Shown here: positions 1 through 11,117 of the stretch, in pieces | Numbering within the stretch: position 1 is the stretch's first letter | Layout of the letters: each line of letters opens with the position of its first letter | Source of the DNA: Delphinapterus leucas | Lineage: Eukaryota; Chordata; Mammalia; Artiodactyla; Monodontidae | Assembly (NCBI RefSeq): GCF_002288925.2 | Contig: NW_022098031.1 | Coordinates: forward strand, 12,924,484 to 12,988,483 | Direction: 5' to 3' | Length of the DNA: 64,000 bases | Position numbers and translations under genes: made by a program | The notes under the pieces: model-generated | What the model was told of the DNA's origin: nothing | Databases searched by the model: none | What the model saw: the letters and a program-made list of their open reading frames with translations, nothing else

Positions 1-606
1 TACAATAGCCCGGAGATGGAAACAACCTAAGTGCCCATCATCGGATGAATGGATAAAGAAGATGTGGCACATATATACAATGGAATATTACTCGCCATAA
101 AAAGAAACGAAATTGAGCTATTTGTAATGAGGTGGATAGACCTAGAGTACATCATACAGAGTGAAGTAAGTCAGAAAGAGAAGGACAAATACCGTATGCT
201 AACACATATATATAGAATTTAAGGAAAAAAATGTCATGAAGAACCTAGGGGTAAGACAGGAATAAAGACACAGACGTACTGAAGAACGGACTTGAGGATA
301 TGGGGAATAGGAAGCGTCAGCTGTGACAAAGCGAGAGAGAGGCATGGACATATATTCACTACCAAACATAAGGTAGATAGCTAGTGGGAAAACAGCCGCA
401 TAGCACAGGGATATCAGCTCGGTGCTTTGTGATCGCCTGGAGGGGTGGGATGGGGAGGGTGGGAGGGAGGGAGACGCAAGAGGGAAGAGATATGGGAACA
501 TATGTATATGTATAACTGATTCACTTTGTTATACAGCAGAAACTAACACACCATTGTAAAGCAATTATACCCCAATAAATATGTTAAAAAAAAATAAAAT
601 AAAATA
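1..606 (+). mobile_element. L1 LINE, 3' end (ORF2 tail and 3' UTR)
   Basis: The first ~120 bases resemble the end of L1 ORF2: reading them forward gives words such as KMWHIYTMEYY, broken by a stop. A 3' UTR follows, ending in the motif attgtaaagcaattata, a CAATAAAT-like signal and an A-rich tail at about 586-606. The element enters from the left of the window, so its 5' end is not visible. It lies in a HELB intron, antisense to the gene. It cannot encode a working protein here. Confidence 0.85.
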
Positions 607-712
607 AATGCCTACTGATTGCTGTCAGGAAGAAATGAAAAATAAACTCATTACATTAAGCCCGTGTTTAAGGCAAATGTTTTATGTAGAGAAAAAATGT
701 AAAAGGCTTTAC

Positions 713-1594
713 CTGACATAGTGTATAAGCGCTGAAACCAGTTTTCTGTCTCAGTAAGCCAGCTGCTTTCCCTGTAGGTGCTGTAAGTAAAACTTCTATA
801 GCCTTGCCCGGCTTCGGCTGACTCTGCTCGGTGAAGGTAATCCATTCTTCTGGTACATTCTGGTCTTGTTCAAAATCTTCACAAGCCTTTTTCACTTCTC
901 CTTCTTCCAACAGCTCTATATGCTTAAAAAGCTGGCTAACAATTGTGGTCTTCCCACTACCACCTTTCCCACTGATGACTGTCACAGCATTGGAGCAAAT
1001 CATGTCCAAAGCAGCCACCTGATCCTGATCCAGTTGGACTTCACTTATTTCTGCCTTAACTTCATTTTCACCATTATCCCAAATATGGTCACCGCTGTCC
1101 TCCTGCGTGTCGCAAATATCCACAGGATTTTCTAATCTTGTTTCGTCAGGTTCACTTTTATTTAGCGTATCATCACTTTCTGAATTCTCAGGTCTTGTGG
1201 TGTGAATAGACGCAAGCACCTTTTTGACATCAACATGTAATCGCCATGGCGACCTTGTCATCAGGTCACAGATTGAAGAGGCAATGCCTCTTTCAGCCTG
1301 GTAAAGGTCATAAAGAAAGACACAGCCTTTCTCATACGTCACCACACCGATATCCTTCAAGAACTTCAGAGACTGCCAAGCATCATGAAAAGACATGCGG
1401 TCTGACAATTCAGAAGTTAAGTCAGCTTCTTCAACACACGTGTGCCCTTGCTCTCTACACATCCGCTTCAGTTCAGAATATATTACTAATGCATTCTTCT
1501 CCAAATCAGTCATCAACTGGAGAAGAGATCTGCACTGACAAAACGATGTCCAACTTGCCTCACATTGCAGAAGCTTCAACTGTCTGTAGGTTAT
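713..1594 (-). CDS. HELB: HELB coding exon 4 (helicase core, Walker A)
   Basis: HELB is a nuclear superfamily 1 DNA helicase that travels with RPA and acts in replication and in limiting DNA end resection. This 882-bp exon encodes residues 257-550 by my count. It opens after a tttcttaaag acceptor (first codon ATA at 1594) and closes CAG|gtaaag (last base 713), phase 0 at both ends. The ATP-binding loop GKGGSGKT (residues about 465-472) lies at 970-947, and a motif Ia-like [10 protein letters not shown] follows. Between them an acidic stretch keeps the three acidic residues that correspond to human E499, D506 and D510, reported as RPA-binding. The human loop, from memory, reads GKGGCGKT, so C to S is a mild change. 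Walker B and later helicase motifs lie in exons left of the window. Confidence 0.96.
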
Positions 1595-2127
1595 CTTTAA
1601 GAAAAGTAAATTCAAGTTTGCTTTATAAAAATTATAAATATTTTTATAATTGACTATTAGATGACTATTATGAGAATTACAGTGAAAACTATGGTGTTTA
1701 ATAATAATTTTTTAAGTTCCAGAAGACATGTGTTTCAACAAAATTTGGGGAAAAAAGAACTATGTACCTAATACATCACTAATTTTTTTTAATTAACTGT
1801 ATTGTGATTAGAGATCTATATAATTTCATAATTAAAATTATGTTTTTTCAAAGCACTACACATACAGTTTTAAGAGTCAAATAACACTATGAGACTTATC
1901 ACAAAAAATAGGAATCCTCTGACTTACCCTTTCCATGCCTTCTAAAGGCAACACCCTCAACATTTTCAGTTATTTCTTCCAGAATTTATCTCCACATTTC
2001 TATGTATTGTTTATTCCTTAATTTCTTAAAAAAATTTAGGTAATTAGTTAACTCCTTACTATGGAAAGTCTTTCTTCATGCAAGTTTGCTCCCTTTGTAC
2101 TGTCACTTTCACACATGCTTCTCTTCA

Positions 2128-2313
2128 CGCGGGCCTCTCACTGTTATGGCCTCTTCCGTTGCGGAGCACAGGCTCCAGACGCGCAGGCTCAGTGGCCATG
2201 GCTCATGGGCCCAGCCGCTCCGCGGCATGTGGGATCTTCCCGGACTGGGGCACGAACCCGTGTCCCCTGCATCGGCAGGCGGACTCTCAACCACTGCGCC
2301 ACCAGGGAAGCCC
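2128..2313 (-). mobile_element. CHR-type tRNA-derived SINE (short form)
   Basis: Read on the minus strand, it begins gggcttccctggtggcgcag, the tRNA-like head of the cetacean SINE, and ends near gaggcccgcg. The A-tail is eroded and no clear TSD remains, which suggests an older copy. It is in the same orientation as HELB. Confidence 0.92.
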
Positions 2314-2635
2314 TCTTCCTCCCATCTTTGAGAAAGGTTAATAGTATACATTTTGAAAACTGATTTTTGTTAAATCAGTGTAAACAGGATTCACGGCTGA
2401 GTGACGTGATATGCTGTGATTACATTAACTTTGTGTTGAACTCTCGTGTATATTGTGAAGTTACTGACTGCCTCATTTTCTTGGCTTGTTTAGTTTTCCA
2501 TGTGCCTATCAACAATTCTGCCCAAACTCCACTGAAAAGGTACAGAGCTTCCTTCACCATGATCCACTAAGTAGGTCGTCTACCAGCTCCATTTTTATTT
2601 TTTCCATGGAGACATCACCCCTGGAGCCCTCCATA

Positions 2636-3020
2636 CATTTTATGGGCTGAAATGTGTCCCCCCCCAAAATTCGTATGTTGAAATCCTAACACCCAGTACC
2701 CCAGAATGTGACCATATTTGGAGATAGGGTCTTTAAGGAGGTAATTAAGTTAAAATGAGATCACTGGGGTGGGCCCTAATCCAATATGACTGATGTCATA
2801 AGATTTTAGGACCCAGACAAGCACAGAGGGAAGACCATGTAAAGACACAGGAAGAAGACAGCCATCCATAAGCTAAGGAGAGAGGCCTCAGAAGAAACCA
2901 ACCCTGCTGGCACCTTGACTTTGGATTTATAGCCTCCGGAACTGTGAGAAAATAAATGTCTGTGGTTTAAGGCACCCAGTCTATGCTGTTTGTTACAGCA
3001 GCCCTAGCAAATGAATACAA
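2636..3020 (+). mobile_element. Solo LTR of MaLR type (MLT1/MST-like)
   Basis: The block runs from gggctgaaatgtgtccccc through a gggtgggccctaatccaata segment and an AATAAATG polyadenylation-like signal to ccctagcaaatgaatac. This is the familiar layout of ERVL-MaLR long terminal repeats. There is no internal retroviral region next to it, so it is a solo LTR. The exact subfamily needs a repeat library. Confidence 0.75.
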
Positions 3021-3903
3021 AACCTCAGTAAAAGTCTTTATTCTGGGTGGTGGTTTACATGCTGAAAAGGGGACTTGAGTCCCACTTGAGTCCCAGAAGG
3101 CTTATTGCTCTGCTTCTCTCTTTCCTACTGAATAAATATATATAATAATCTAATGTTCCAGAATCTCATTTTTCCAAGCATACTGAAATCATAGTCATTT
3201 TATAGAGGGAACAAATTCATTATTCCAGTATTTCTCAAAGGGGGGGCAGGATCTGTAAACATTCTTGGGGATCCCACCAATTATCTCAGAATTTTTAAAT
3301 TGTATTTTCATTTGGAAAACCACCTATAACCAAGTACTGCCAAGATTTAAGTGCCACATTTGGTTTTCAACATCTCTGGAGCTTCACGGTGCCACTTTAC
3401 TACTCCTGGTCTCTCATAAGAAAAACAGAAGTGCCAAAGAAATTGTAAATAACATTATTGTGCCAAAGAAAAAAAATCAAATGGCATCATCATTACCATA
3501 TGAATAATGAAGGTCTTCGAAAGTTCAAATAGGAAAGTGAGGAACTGCGTAGCAGAGCAGAATAGACTTGCCAAACACACAAGAACTTGTCTTCGATGAG
3601 CTCTATATTCAAGGTGCTATGGCAATTCAGTTACAAAAAATGTCATATGAAATTAAATTATGTAACTGAAGTATTGATAATTTGAATGTCATTTATTTTG
3701 TTATTTTGTTTTCCTTTGTAAATTTATTGCATAAGAGCTACAGGTAGAAGAAGTTTATATTTAGTTGCAACACTGCAAGGAAAATAAATCCACACTGAAG
3801 TCATACAAATTTCTTTCCCTTGAAAGAGATACAAAAAACTGTCAAGCTTGAGACATCCTCCCTTGTATAAGATTACAAAATGCTAAGCAAATATCTTTCT
3901 TAC

Positions 3904-4073
3904 TTTACGAAATCCGAGCTTCCATGGCTGTGTACCTAAAATCTCTTCTATCTCTTCCAACACCTCTGTAGAATCTGAGCTTATGAGCCGTTTAAAGTGT
4001 CGGGGCAGAAGAACTGGAAGGAATTCCATTATTTTTGGGAACTGCAAAGCTCTCATCACAGTTATAAATGGAA
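3904..4073 (-). CDS. HELB: HELB coding exon 3
   Basis: This 170-bp exon starts after cctgtag (first base 4073) and ends AAA|gtaaga (last base 3904). The two leading bases complete a codon split with exon 2 (A|TT, Ile), and the exon ends in phase 0. It encodes about residues 200-256, including [19 protein letters not shown] and a PWKLGF word just before the exon 4 junction. Both match my memory of the human HELB N-terminal region upstream of the helicase core. No stop or frameshift is seen. The exon is too short to give a long open frame by itself, so the call rests on splice sites and protein similarity. Confidence 0.93.
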
Positions 4074-4965
4074 CTACAGGATATCAGAAAAGAACAAATA
4101 AAAACATACAAATGAGCTCATAGAACAACTGATTTGATGGACTTTCTCATTTAGCACAACCAGTTTAAGAAATCCAAATCAAAGACAGAGTAATAAATTT
4201 ACTGTGACCAGCAAGAAAAGTGATTGTATTATAACACTTGCTTTTGTATCAAGATGGTTTTCATTGTGTTTAACACCAAAATTTATGTTCTTCAACTGCT
4301 TAGATAGCTACTTCTTAGCCTTTTGTTTCCTTCTGCTTGCAGAAGAATCAGAATAAAATTTCTGACTCAATAATATATAAATTTAAAGCTAAGCATTAAA
4401 AATCATTTACATATTAATCTTTATAGTCATTCTTCTTACTGTAATCATGATGCTTTCATCATTGAAATCATTCAATGATGTACTGCCAAATTTATTTGAT
4501 AAAATTAAGAAATGAAATATTCCATATATGTGAATGTCCAGATAACAAACCATATTTAGAAGTTATTTTAAACTATTTTGAACTGAAATCTTTCCAAAAT
4601 GGATTGCTCATATTCTTGCCTTTCTTCTCTCCCTTCTGAAACAGAATAATTGATAACTGAACTTCTTCTTAATGACTCAAGGTAATCCTAGGACACAAAA
4701 GTTAGAGAGAGACCTAGAATCACACTTTGGAGCAGGAAAGGAACTAAAAGGTGTTTAAAGATCATCTCACCCAATCTCTTCACATTACAGATGAGGAACC
4801 TGCAATGTCAATGACATACTCCAAAAGCAATACAAACACATTTCATCAAACCGATTTAAAAAAAGAATACTATGCCAAGATATCAATACTGTACTGGTAA
4901 TATTTTAAACACACCAGTCATCCAGTATCTCAGTTACACTAAAACTCAATGATAAAATCACTTAC
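4074..4965 (-). other. HELB: HELB intron 2
   Basis: This 892-bp intron lies between a GTAAGT donor at 4965 and a TAG acceptor at 4074. It is AT-rich. A short stretch near 4760-4810 (cattacagatgaggaa) resembles a MIR core. I see nothing else. Confidence 0.8.
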
Positions 4966-5376
4966 TTGTGTTTTCCAGAGAACGCAGTATCTCGTAATCT
5001 GGTGGTGACTCTTCTTGTGTTTTCTGTGTAGATTGTTTTTGAGTATTCCTTCCAATGTTCTTTTGGTAAGTTCTTAATTTTTCCCTAAGATTTTCAAAGT
5101 TGAGGTCTTTATAACTTGATTCAGCATTTACCCATGCTAAAAATTTACTTCTGTTTTCACTGGAGACATTACAGTCTTTAAGAAAGAGGGAACAGATGTG
5201 TAACTGATTTGGTGCTGACATATCTGATTGTAAAAAGTAAGAAGGAAATCCTTGAACTTGATAGCTCCTTGATCCTACCGGCTTCACCTGTACCTTCACT
5301 CGCCACCAAGCACCCATTAACGGAAAACGTCCAAACACTTCACATTGCTGGTGAGTATTTTCATCAAAAATTGAAA
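4966..5376 (-). CDS. HELB: HELB coding exon 2
   Basis: This 411-bp exon runs from a T-rich acceptor ending aaag (first base 5376) to the donor ACAA|gtaagt (last base 4966). Its first two bases complete a Val codon begun in exon 1 (G|TT), and it ends with one base of the Ile codon finished in exon 3. It encodes about residues 63-199. Words such as [29 protein letters not shown] and LNFENLR match my memory of the mammalian HELB N-terminal domain. The last third, rich in Gln, Thr and Ser, is less conserved and may be a linker. The frame is intact. Confidence 0.95.
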
Positions 5377-6796
5377 CTTTAAAAAAACAAAAAGTTAATT
5401 TAGGATAAATTTAAAATCTCTTCCCAATGTTTTGTCAAATCCACTACTCTCTTTAATCCCTGGACAGTACCCTCTACAGATGTCTATTACAGTGTCTATA
5501 TTCCACTTAGCTGTTTATCTGTCTCCCTCTACTACACTGCAAGCTCTCTAGAACATGACAATGTTTCATCTGTTTTTGTATTCCAGGAGGGAGGCATGGT
5601 ACATGGCAAAAGTTTGTTGTTCCTCTTCTAAAAGCAGTCCTCTCTCTGCTACTCTGATCTCAGTCAATACTGACCTTCAAGCAGTTTCTAAAAAATGTCA
5701 TGGTCCCTCCTACCCAGGGCCTTTGCAAAAGCTGTTCCACTTGCCTTAAATAATTTCTTCCTTACTGTTTACCCCATTTACTACAGACCTCAGCTTAATT
5801 GTCGCTTCCTCAGGAAAGCCCTGAATCTCATGAATATAACCTCTCATAGCACTTCTTACTATTCCTTCTAAGCACTGAGTGATATTATAGTTACTTCTGT
5901 GATTATTTATAGAATGTTTAATTCATTAGAGGGTGAGCTCCATTAAGACAGCAACCTCATCATCTAATCTCTCCAAGGTAGCCCAACAAAACAAACACAT
6001 TGCTTGGAAGATGGTAGCCAATCACTAACACTTTCAGGATAAATGACTAAACCCTCCACAAATACTTAAAAGTTTCTGTGGAAACCTGTATTGGCCACTC
6101 ACCTGTGACTATTTAAATTTAAATTAATTAAAATTTAAAATTCAACTCAGGTGCACTAGCTGCATTTCAAGGTCTCAATAGCCACATGTGGGTAACAGCT
6201 GTTGTACTGGACAGAGCAAATACAGAGCAATGCCATCACCAGAAAAATTCTACAGTACAGCAGTGGTCTGAACATTCAAACATTCTCAAACATCAGTCAC
6301 CAGGTACACATAATAGGTATAATTCTTAGGACAGGAAACTATACAAGGTAAACACAGATCACAAGGTTATTAACACAAGGTTAATGAATCAACAGTGCCT
6401 TGGGGTGTTTCTTATGTGCGTGTGTGTCTAAGTAGGTGAAAAGTAACCACATACTCGACTCCAGGAAAGACAGGAAAATAGTTAAAAGCCCTGATTCGGG
6501 GTGTGAATACTGGCTGGAGATCCATTGTTTCCTCGACTAAGAAACTACCTGAAAAAGTTGTCATCAGTAAATGAGATACACGTGGAGCCCAAGCTTAACA
6601 CACAGTATTTGCTCAAGTCTCTGCTATTCTTGTGGTTGTTGCTGTTTTTATTTTATCCTAAACAGGACGAAACAGCTAGGCCATCCCAAAGGAAGTCTAT
6701 TAGCAGCGATGGGGCGCCTTACTTGGGACGAGGCCATAATGGGAAACAGTTCATTAATCCTCCAAACCCATTCCCAGGGGCGAGTTGCTTCCTCAC
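5377..6796 (-). other. HELB: HELB intron 1
   Basis: This 1.4-kb intron contains an L2 LINE relic (about 5440-5990, plus sense, read from patterns such as ccagggcctttgcaaaagct and gagggtgagctcc). It also holds a probable hAT relic (about 6090-6230). No exon or RNA gene is evident. Confidence 0.75.
6090..6230. mobile_element. Probable hAT-type non-autonomous DNA transposon relic
   Basis: An AT-rich centre (tatttaaatttaaattaatt) is flanked by gccactcacctgtg and a right end reading tgtactggacag. This resembles the small mammalian hAT elements ending in tattggacag. The borders are eroded and I find no convincing 8-bp TSD. The family is uncertain. Confidence 0.45.
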
Positions 6797-6983
6797 CACG
6801 GAGTCGACCAGGGAGGCTGCTCGCTTTTACACCCCCACTGCAGAGCTCCTCGGCATCGACAAACACCGTGTCTTCCTCCTCCTCCGCATCCTCCCTCAGA
6901 TAATCATCTTCCTCCTCCACCAGGTCCTTGGAGGGGAGCAAAGGTCCCTGTAGCTCGCGCAAGGGCTGACTCAGAGAAGCCAT
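6797..6983 (-). CDS. HELB: HELB coding exon 1 (start codon)
   Basis: The ATG at 6983-6981 has A at -3 and G at +4, a good translation context. The exon gives 62 codons plus one base before the donor CGTG|gtgagg. The protein begins MASLSQPLRELQGPLLP, followed by a strongly acidic run (EEEDDYLREDAEEEED) and AEELCSGGVK. This aligns with human HELB as I recall it. The frame is open for some distance upstream, but there is no ATG in that extension (the codon at about 7097 is TTG), so 6983 is the start supported here. The base composition is GC- and CpG-richer than the other exons, as expected next to a CpG-island promoter. Confidence 0.95.
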
Positions 6984-7100
6984 ACTCCACTCTCCCCAGC
7001 TCAACCCAAATTCCGGGAAACCCGGGCTACGTAGCGCCCAAGAACACCCAATCAGCTCCGCGACTGTAGGACCGTCAGCTTCCAGGGGGTTGGGCAAAAT
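6984..7100 (-). promoter_or_regulatory. HELB 5' UTR / proximal promoter with CCAAT box
   Basis: Just upstream of the HELB ATG there is a CCAAT box at 7048-7052 (plus strand; ATTGG in the gene's direction), within acccaatcagctc, a good NF-Y type site. CpGs are frequent and no TATA box is visible. The transcription start cannot be placed from sequence, so part of this block is probably 5' UTR. Confidence 0.55.
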
Positions 7101-7186
7101 GTATGAAGTGGGTTAATTGTATGGTGACGGATCGCAACTAGACTGTAGTGGTGATCACGCTCTAGTATATACAGATGTTGAACTAT

Positions 7187-7426
7187 AATGCTGTACATAT
7201 GTTTTTTGTGTTTTTTTTTTTTGCGGTACGCGGGCCTCTTACTGCTGCGGCCTCTCCCGTTGCGGAGCACAGGGTCCGGACGCGCAGGCCTAGCGGCCAT
7301 GGCTCACGGGTCCAGCCGCTCCGCGGCATGTGGGATCCTCCCGGACCGCGGCACGAACCCGTGTCCCTTGCATCGGCAGGCGGACTCTCAACCACTGCGC
7401 CACCAGGGAAGCCCAATGCTGTACAT
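7187..7426 (-). mobile_element. Young CHR SINE inserted in the HELB promoter zone
   Basis: The SINE body is at about 7222-7414 on the minus strand, from gggcttccctggtggcgcag to gcggcctc...gcgtaccgc. An A-tail follows, seen as a T-run at about 7202-7222. A perfect 12-bp TSD, aatgctgtacat, flanks it at 7187-7198 and 7415-7426. The copy sits between the proximal CCAAT segment and the GC-box-rich block, in the same orientation as HELB. Confidence 0.95.
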
Positions 7427-7479
7427 CTGAAACTTATTTTCTAAAAAAGCACCATCAGCTTTCGCAAACGCTCCCACTC

Positions 7480-7880
7480 CCCAGGCTGCAAGCTTGCGCG
7501 GAGGGGCGGAGCGGCGGCGAAGCTCCGCCCCAAGCTCCCAGCGGAGGACCGGGATTGGGTGGGGTGGGTCGAGGCTCAGCGGGGGCGGGCAAGGGGCGGA
7601 GCGGATGCGGGGGCGGGGTGATCTCTCCCGCTTCCGCCCTGCAGCCAGACTTGAGGCTTCGCCAGGTGCCCGGAGGAAACCAGGTGATTGGGCAGCGGCA
7701 TACGGGCACTTGCAGAGCAGCTAACCCACTGCGACTCCTGCATAGAGAGAAACGCGAAGGAACGACAATCTAGTGACCCCAGAGAACCTGGAAAAGCAAG
7801 CCCTTCCCCGATGCCTCCAAAACGAAAACCCAGGTGCCCTTCGGCCAGCACCCAAAGCGCAGAACCGCGAATCTGCAATC
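7480..7880. promoter_or_regulatory. CpG-rich block with GC boxes upstream of HELB
   Basis: The densest CpG run is about 7495-7640. It includes repeated GGGGCGGAG/GGGGCGGGG Sp1-type boxes (for example about 7581-7589 and 7610-7618) and an ATTGG element near 7553. It is the only clear CpG island in the window. It lies about 0.5 kb upstream of the HELB ATG, so it is most simply the distal part of the HELB promoter, pushed away by the SINE. A divergent transcript is possible but not shown. Confidence 0.65.
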
Positions 7881-8498
7881 GGGAGACCCGCCTAGTCGTG
7901 ACTCCTTTGGGCCTCTGTTTTCGTCAGGTGTTGAATTTATATGATCAAAGGCACTTTACTCAAGGTACAGATCTCTAGGCCCCATTCAATACCCATTGTA
8001 TCGGGATCTAGGGCAGAGACCCAGGCTTCTTTTCAACCCACGTCCCAAGTTGTAGATTTTGATGCTCAGCCAGGTTTGGAAAGCACTACATTAGATGACT
8101 TTCAAAGTCCTCTTTATCATTTCCTCTGTGAGTACACCCAGGCCTCCCAAACTTCTTTAAGCTGGGCTGCTGCCTGCTTGCAGTGGGGCAAAAAAGTCTA
8201 GTTACAGCCCGGGGTATAGACAGGAGTGAGGGAAAGCAAGTAGAAGAGAACAGTGGTTTAAAAGTTATTCTGGAGCCATGGTTCCCATACTTGATGGGGA
8301 TAGTGTTTGAAAGTCATGGTACTTCTTGAGGAACACCATAAAATATATTACATTACTATCTTGATACTATTTATTATGAAATTAATCAATAATAAAATAA
8401 CTAAGCATACACTGTTTGCTAAATCCAAAAGCATCTTATTCTAATATAAATAACAGCCACCACCAAAGTTTTTTTGTTTGTTTAATTTATGGGACCAT

Positions 8499-8560
8499 AG
8501 ACCTGAAACTAACACAGCTTTGTAAATCAATTATACTTCAATAAAAAATAAAGTTCTTTT
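8499..8560 (+). mobile_element. L1 3' tip, severely 5'-truncated
   Basis: The segment gaaactaacacagctttgtaaatcaattatacttcaataaaa is the terminal piece of the same L1 3' UTR seen in four other copies here. Only about 60 bases were retained. Confidence 0.7.
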
Positions 8561-8739
8561 GTTCTTTTTTTAAAAACTTACGGGGGAAATTACTAAAATT
8601 GATTTTTTTTCCTTTGGGTACAAATGTTGACTGTTGTTGCTTTTAGAAACACCCTCTGTTGCATCAGTGTTTCCAAGGATCGTCTATATGAGGTGGAACG
8701 CCTTCCTTAACACTCAGGATGGCTGCTGTTTCCACCACA

Positions 8740-9180
8740 ACATGGAATCTGATCTGACAAATGTCTCACCACTGGTCTCTTTGTTACTAAATGCAGTGGA
8801 TACCTTTCTGCCTTTGTCTTGCCTCACCTCTCAACAGTATTTGACACAGATAACTATTTTCTTCTTGTAACACTCTGCTTCCTAGGCTTTTGTGACTTGT
8901 CTTCTTAGGTTTTCCTCCAACCTCTCTGGCCATTTATAGTTTCTTTGGGTTCTTCTACTGGCCTCTTAAGTCCTTGTGTTCCCCAGGGTTCCATCCTAAG
9001 CAACTTCTCACTCTGTAATCCTTCCCTCAATCATCTTTCACCTACTCTGTCACCTACATGCTAATGACCCCAACCTAATCTCCAAACCTGTGCAAACAAC
9101 TGCCTATTAGATGCCAGGACTGGATGCCCCTTGGCTCCCTCTGACTCAATGCATCCAAACTGAAAGCTCTGCTGCCCAAA
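8740..9180 (+). mobile_element. L2 LINE relic
   Basis: Sense-strand L2 ORF2 patterns are readable: acagtatttgacac, cttgtaacactctgcttcctaggcttttgtgac, and further on ccaacctctctggcc and ccagggttccatcct. The frame is broken many times. It is an old mammalian-wide insertion. Confidence 0.6.
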
Positions 9181-9419
9181 TGTGGTCCACTTATGCCTTT
9201 ATACATAAGATAACCTTGTTACCAACAGGATGATTTAGGCACAAGACTCCAGATGTTAAGCTTCTGTTTATATAACTCAGTTGCATTCTACTAGGTAGTG
9301 TAGGTTAGGATTCAGGATGGTGAGGACTTTGCTTCTTTACCTGTTGATTCCTCATTTTTTAAAACGTTAACAATTCTAGGTTCCTGGATACCATCTTTAC
9401 AGTACACAGTAAGCAACAA

Positions 9420-9960
9420 TACTCAAACCTGGCTGTGCATCAGAATCACTTGGGATGTTTCTAAAAATATGATTCTTGAAGCTACATTTCCACAAACGTA
9501 AGACAACATAGGCATAAGGTTATTCACTGTATAACTTTTGTAGTAGCAAAGGACTGCATACAGTAGTAATGTGTACCAGTAAGAGACCTATTGAATAAAC
9601 TATTGTACATCCACACCGTGGAGTATTCTTCAGCAATTTTATAAAAGAAAGAATGAGGAATACCTTTTTGAACTTCCAGGATATTATGTTAAGTAAGAAA
9701 AAAGACATAAAACAATGAAAATAGTTTTATGTGTTTGCATATGCTTCTTTCTGCAAAAACAAAACAAGCAAACAAACACAGGGAACATAAACCAGAATTT
9801 TATGAAAATAGTTACCTACAGATAGAGTGGAAACAGGATAATGGAGAAAAAGATGGGAACAAGATCTCGGAGTAACTTTTTATAATGGTTTTGACTTCTG
9901 AACCGTGAAAATGTTTCACATATTCAAAAATAAACAAAATCAAAACCTAAAATTGAACAC
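9420..9960 (+). mobile_element. Ancient L1M-type LINE relic
   Basis: The segment around 9590-9690 (aaactattgtacatccacaccgtggagtattcttcagca) is the L1 ORF2/3' UTR stretch in sense orientation. A degraded 3' UTR follows, up to an A-rich end near 9950. The borders are approximate. Confidence 0.6.
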
Positions 9961-10122
9961 AAACAGAAATAAAGGAAACTGTCTATCAAATGGATAACAT
10001 AACCTCTCAGGCAAAAAAATTACTTCAAGTTACTTTTGAATACTTTGAATAAATATTTTAAGTTACTCTATATACCCTTAGTAGGTTATATTCTGAGGAC
10101 AAAAGATCTACAAAATAATCTT

Positions 10123-10367
10123 AAAATTTACCACACACTGGGCTTCCCTGGTGGCGCAGTGGTTGAGAGTTCGCCTGCCGATGCAGGGGACACCGGTTCG
10201 TGCCCCGGTCCGGGAGGATCCCACGTGCCGCGGAGCGGCTGGGCCCGTGAGCCATGGCCCCTGAGCCTGCGCGTCCGGAGCCTGTGCTCCACAACGGAAG
10301 AGGCCACAGCAGTGAGAGGCCCGCGTACCGCTAAAAAAAAAAAAAAAAAAAAAATTTACCACACACT
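10123..10367 (+). mobile_element. CHR SINE (short form) with perfect 17-bp TSD
   Basis: The body starts at 10140 (ggcttccctggtggcgcag), ends gcccgcgtaccgct, and carries an A-tail to about 10354. The TSD aaaatttaccacacact is perfect at 10123-10139 and 10351-10367, so the copy is recent. Confidence 0.97.
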
Positions 10368-10719
10368 ATCGGTTAATGTTAATTGTAATATTGTTATTGT
10401 AATTTGAATACAATGTGTATCGTAGGATAAAGCAAACAAGTAAATGTCTTTGAGTTTTATCAAAGGAAGGTTTTTAATGTACATGAAGAGAAATACAAAC
10501 ATAGAATAAAAGTTAAGAAAAACTCCTATAGCATTATACCTGAGCTGGAAATATCAATATGAGCTTGTGATTTCTTAAAATATATATCCTAGCTCTGTCT
10601 ACTGAAAGGGCCTGAAAGTAACGTCACCCCAGTAACTCTGATCACATCTACCACCTTCATCTTGGTTTTGGAATGCCATTTCTTATTAAAAGAAATGGAG
10701 GCTTCTTAAGAAATGGCTG

Positions 10720-11117
10720 GGGCTTCCCTGGTGGCGTAGTCGTTAAGAATCCGCCTGCCAATGCAGGAGACGTGGGTTCAAGCCCTGGTCCGGGAAGTTC
10801 CCACATGCCGCGGAGCAACGAAGCCCGTGCACCACAACTACTGAGCCTGCGCCCTAGAGCCCACGAGCCACAACTACCGAAGCCCCAGTGCCACAACTAC
10901 CGAAGCCCAAGTGCCACAACTACTGAAGCCCATGTGCCACAACTACTGAAGCCCGCGTGCCTAGAGCCCGTGCTCCGCAACAAGAAAAGCCACCACAATG
11001 AGAACCCCATGCACCACAACAAAGAGTAGCCCCTGCTTGCCGCAACTAGAGGAAGCCCGCGCCCAGCAACTAAGACCCAATGCAGCCAAAAATAAATAAA
11101 TTAATTTTTTAAAAAAA
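10720..11117 (+). mobile_element. CHR SINE, long form with internal tandem units
   Basis: It has the same tRNA-like head (ggcttccctggtggcgtag), but the body is about 400 bp. Between about 10820 and 10960 a ~20-bp motif, (gtg)ccacaactactgaagccc, is repeated several times with small changes. The end is cagccaaaaataaataaatt. This is the longer architecture also seen at 14256, 25303 and 37349. Confidence 0.93.

Larger units (their letters stand above)
1595..3903 (-). other. HELB: HELB intron 3
   Basis: This intron is bounded by the donor AAA|gtaaga at 3903 and the acceptor cttaaag at 1595. It holds an antisense-looking CHR SINE (2128-2313) and a MaLR LTR (about 2636-3020), each listed separately. 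The remainder is AT-rich unique sequence in which I see no exon or RNA gene. Confidence 0.85.

Noticed and set aside
6525..6953. A 142-codon open frame on plus
   Set aside because: It overlaps HELB exon 1 and intron 1 in antisense; the exon on minus is supported by splice sites and protein match.
6984..7097. An N-terminal extension of HELB upstream of 6983
   Set aside because: The frame is open, but the upstream initiation codon would be TTG. The ATG at 6983 has a good context and matches the known N-terminus.
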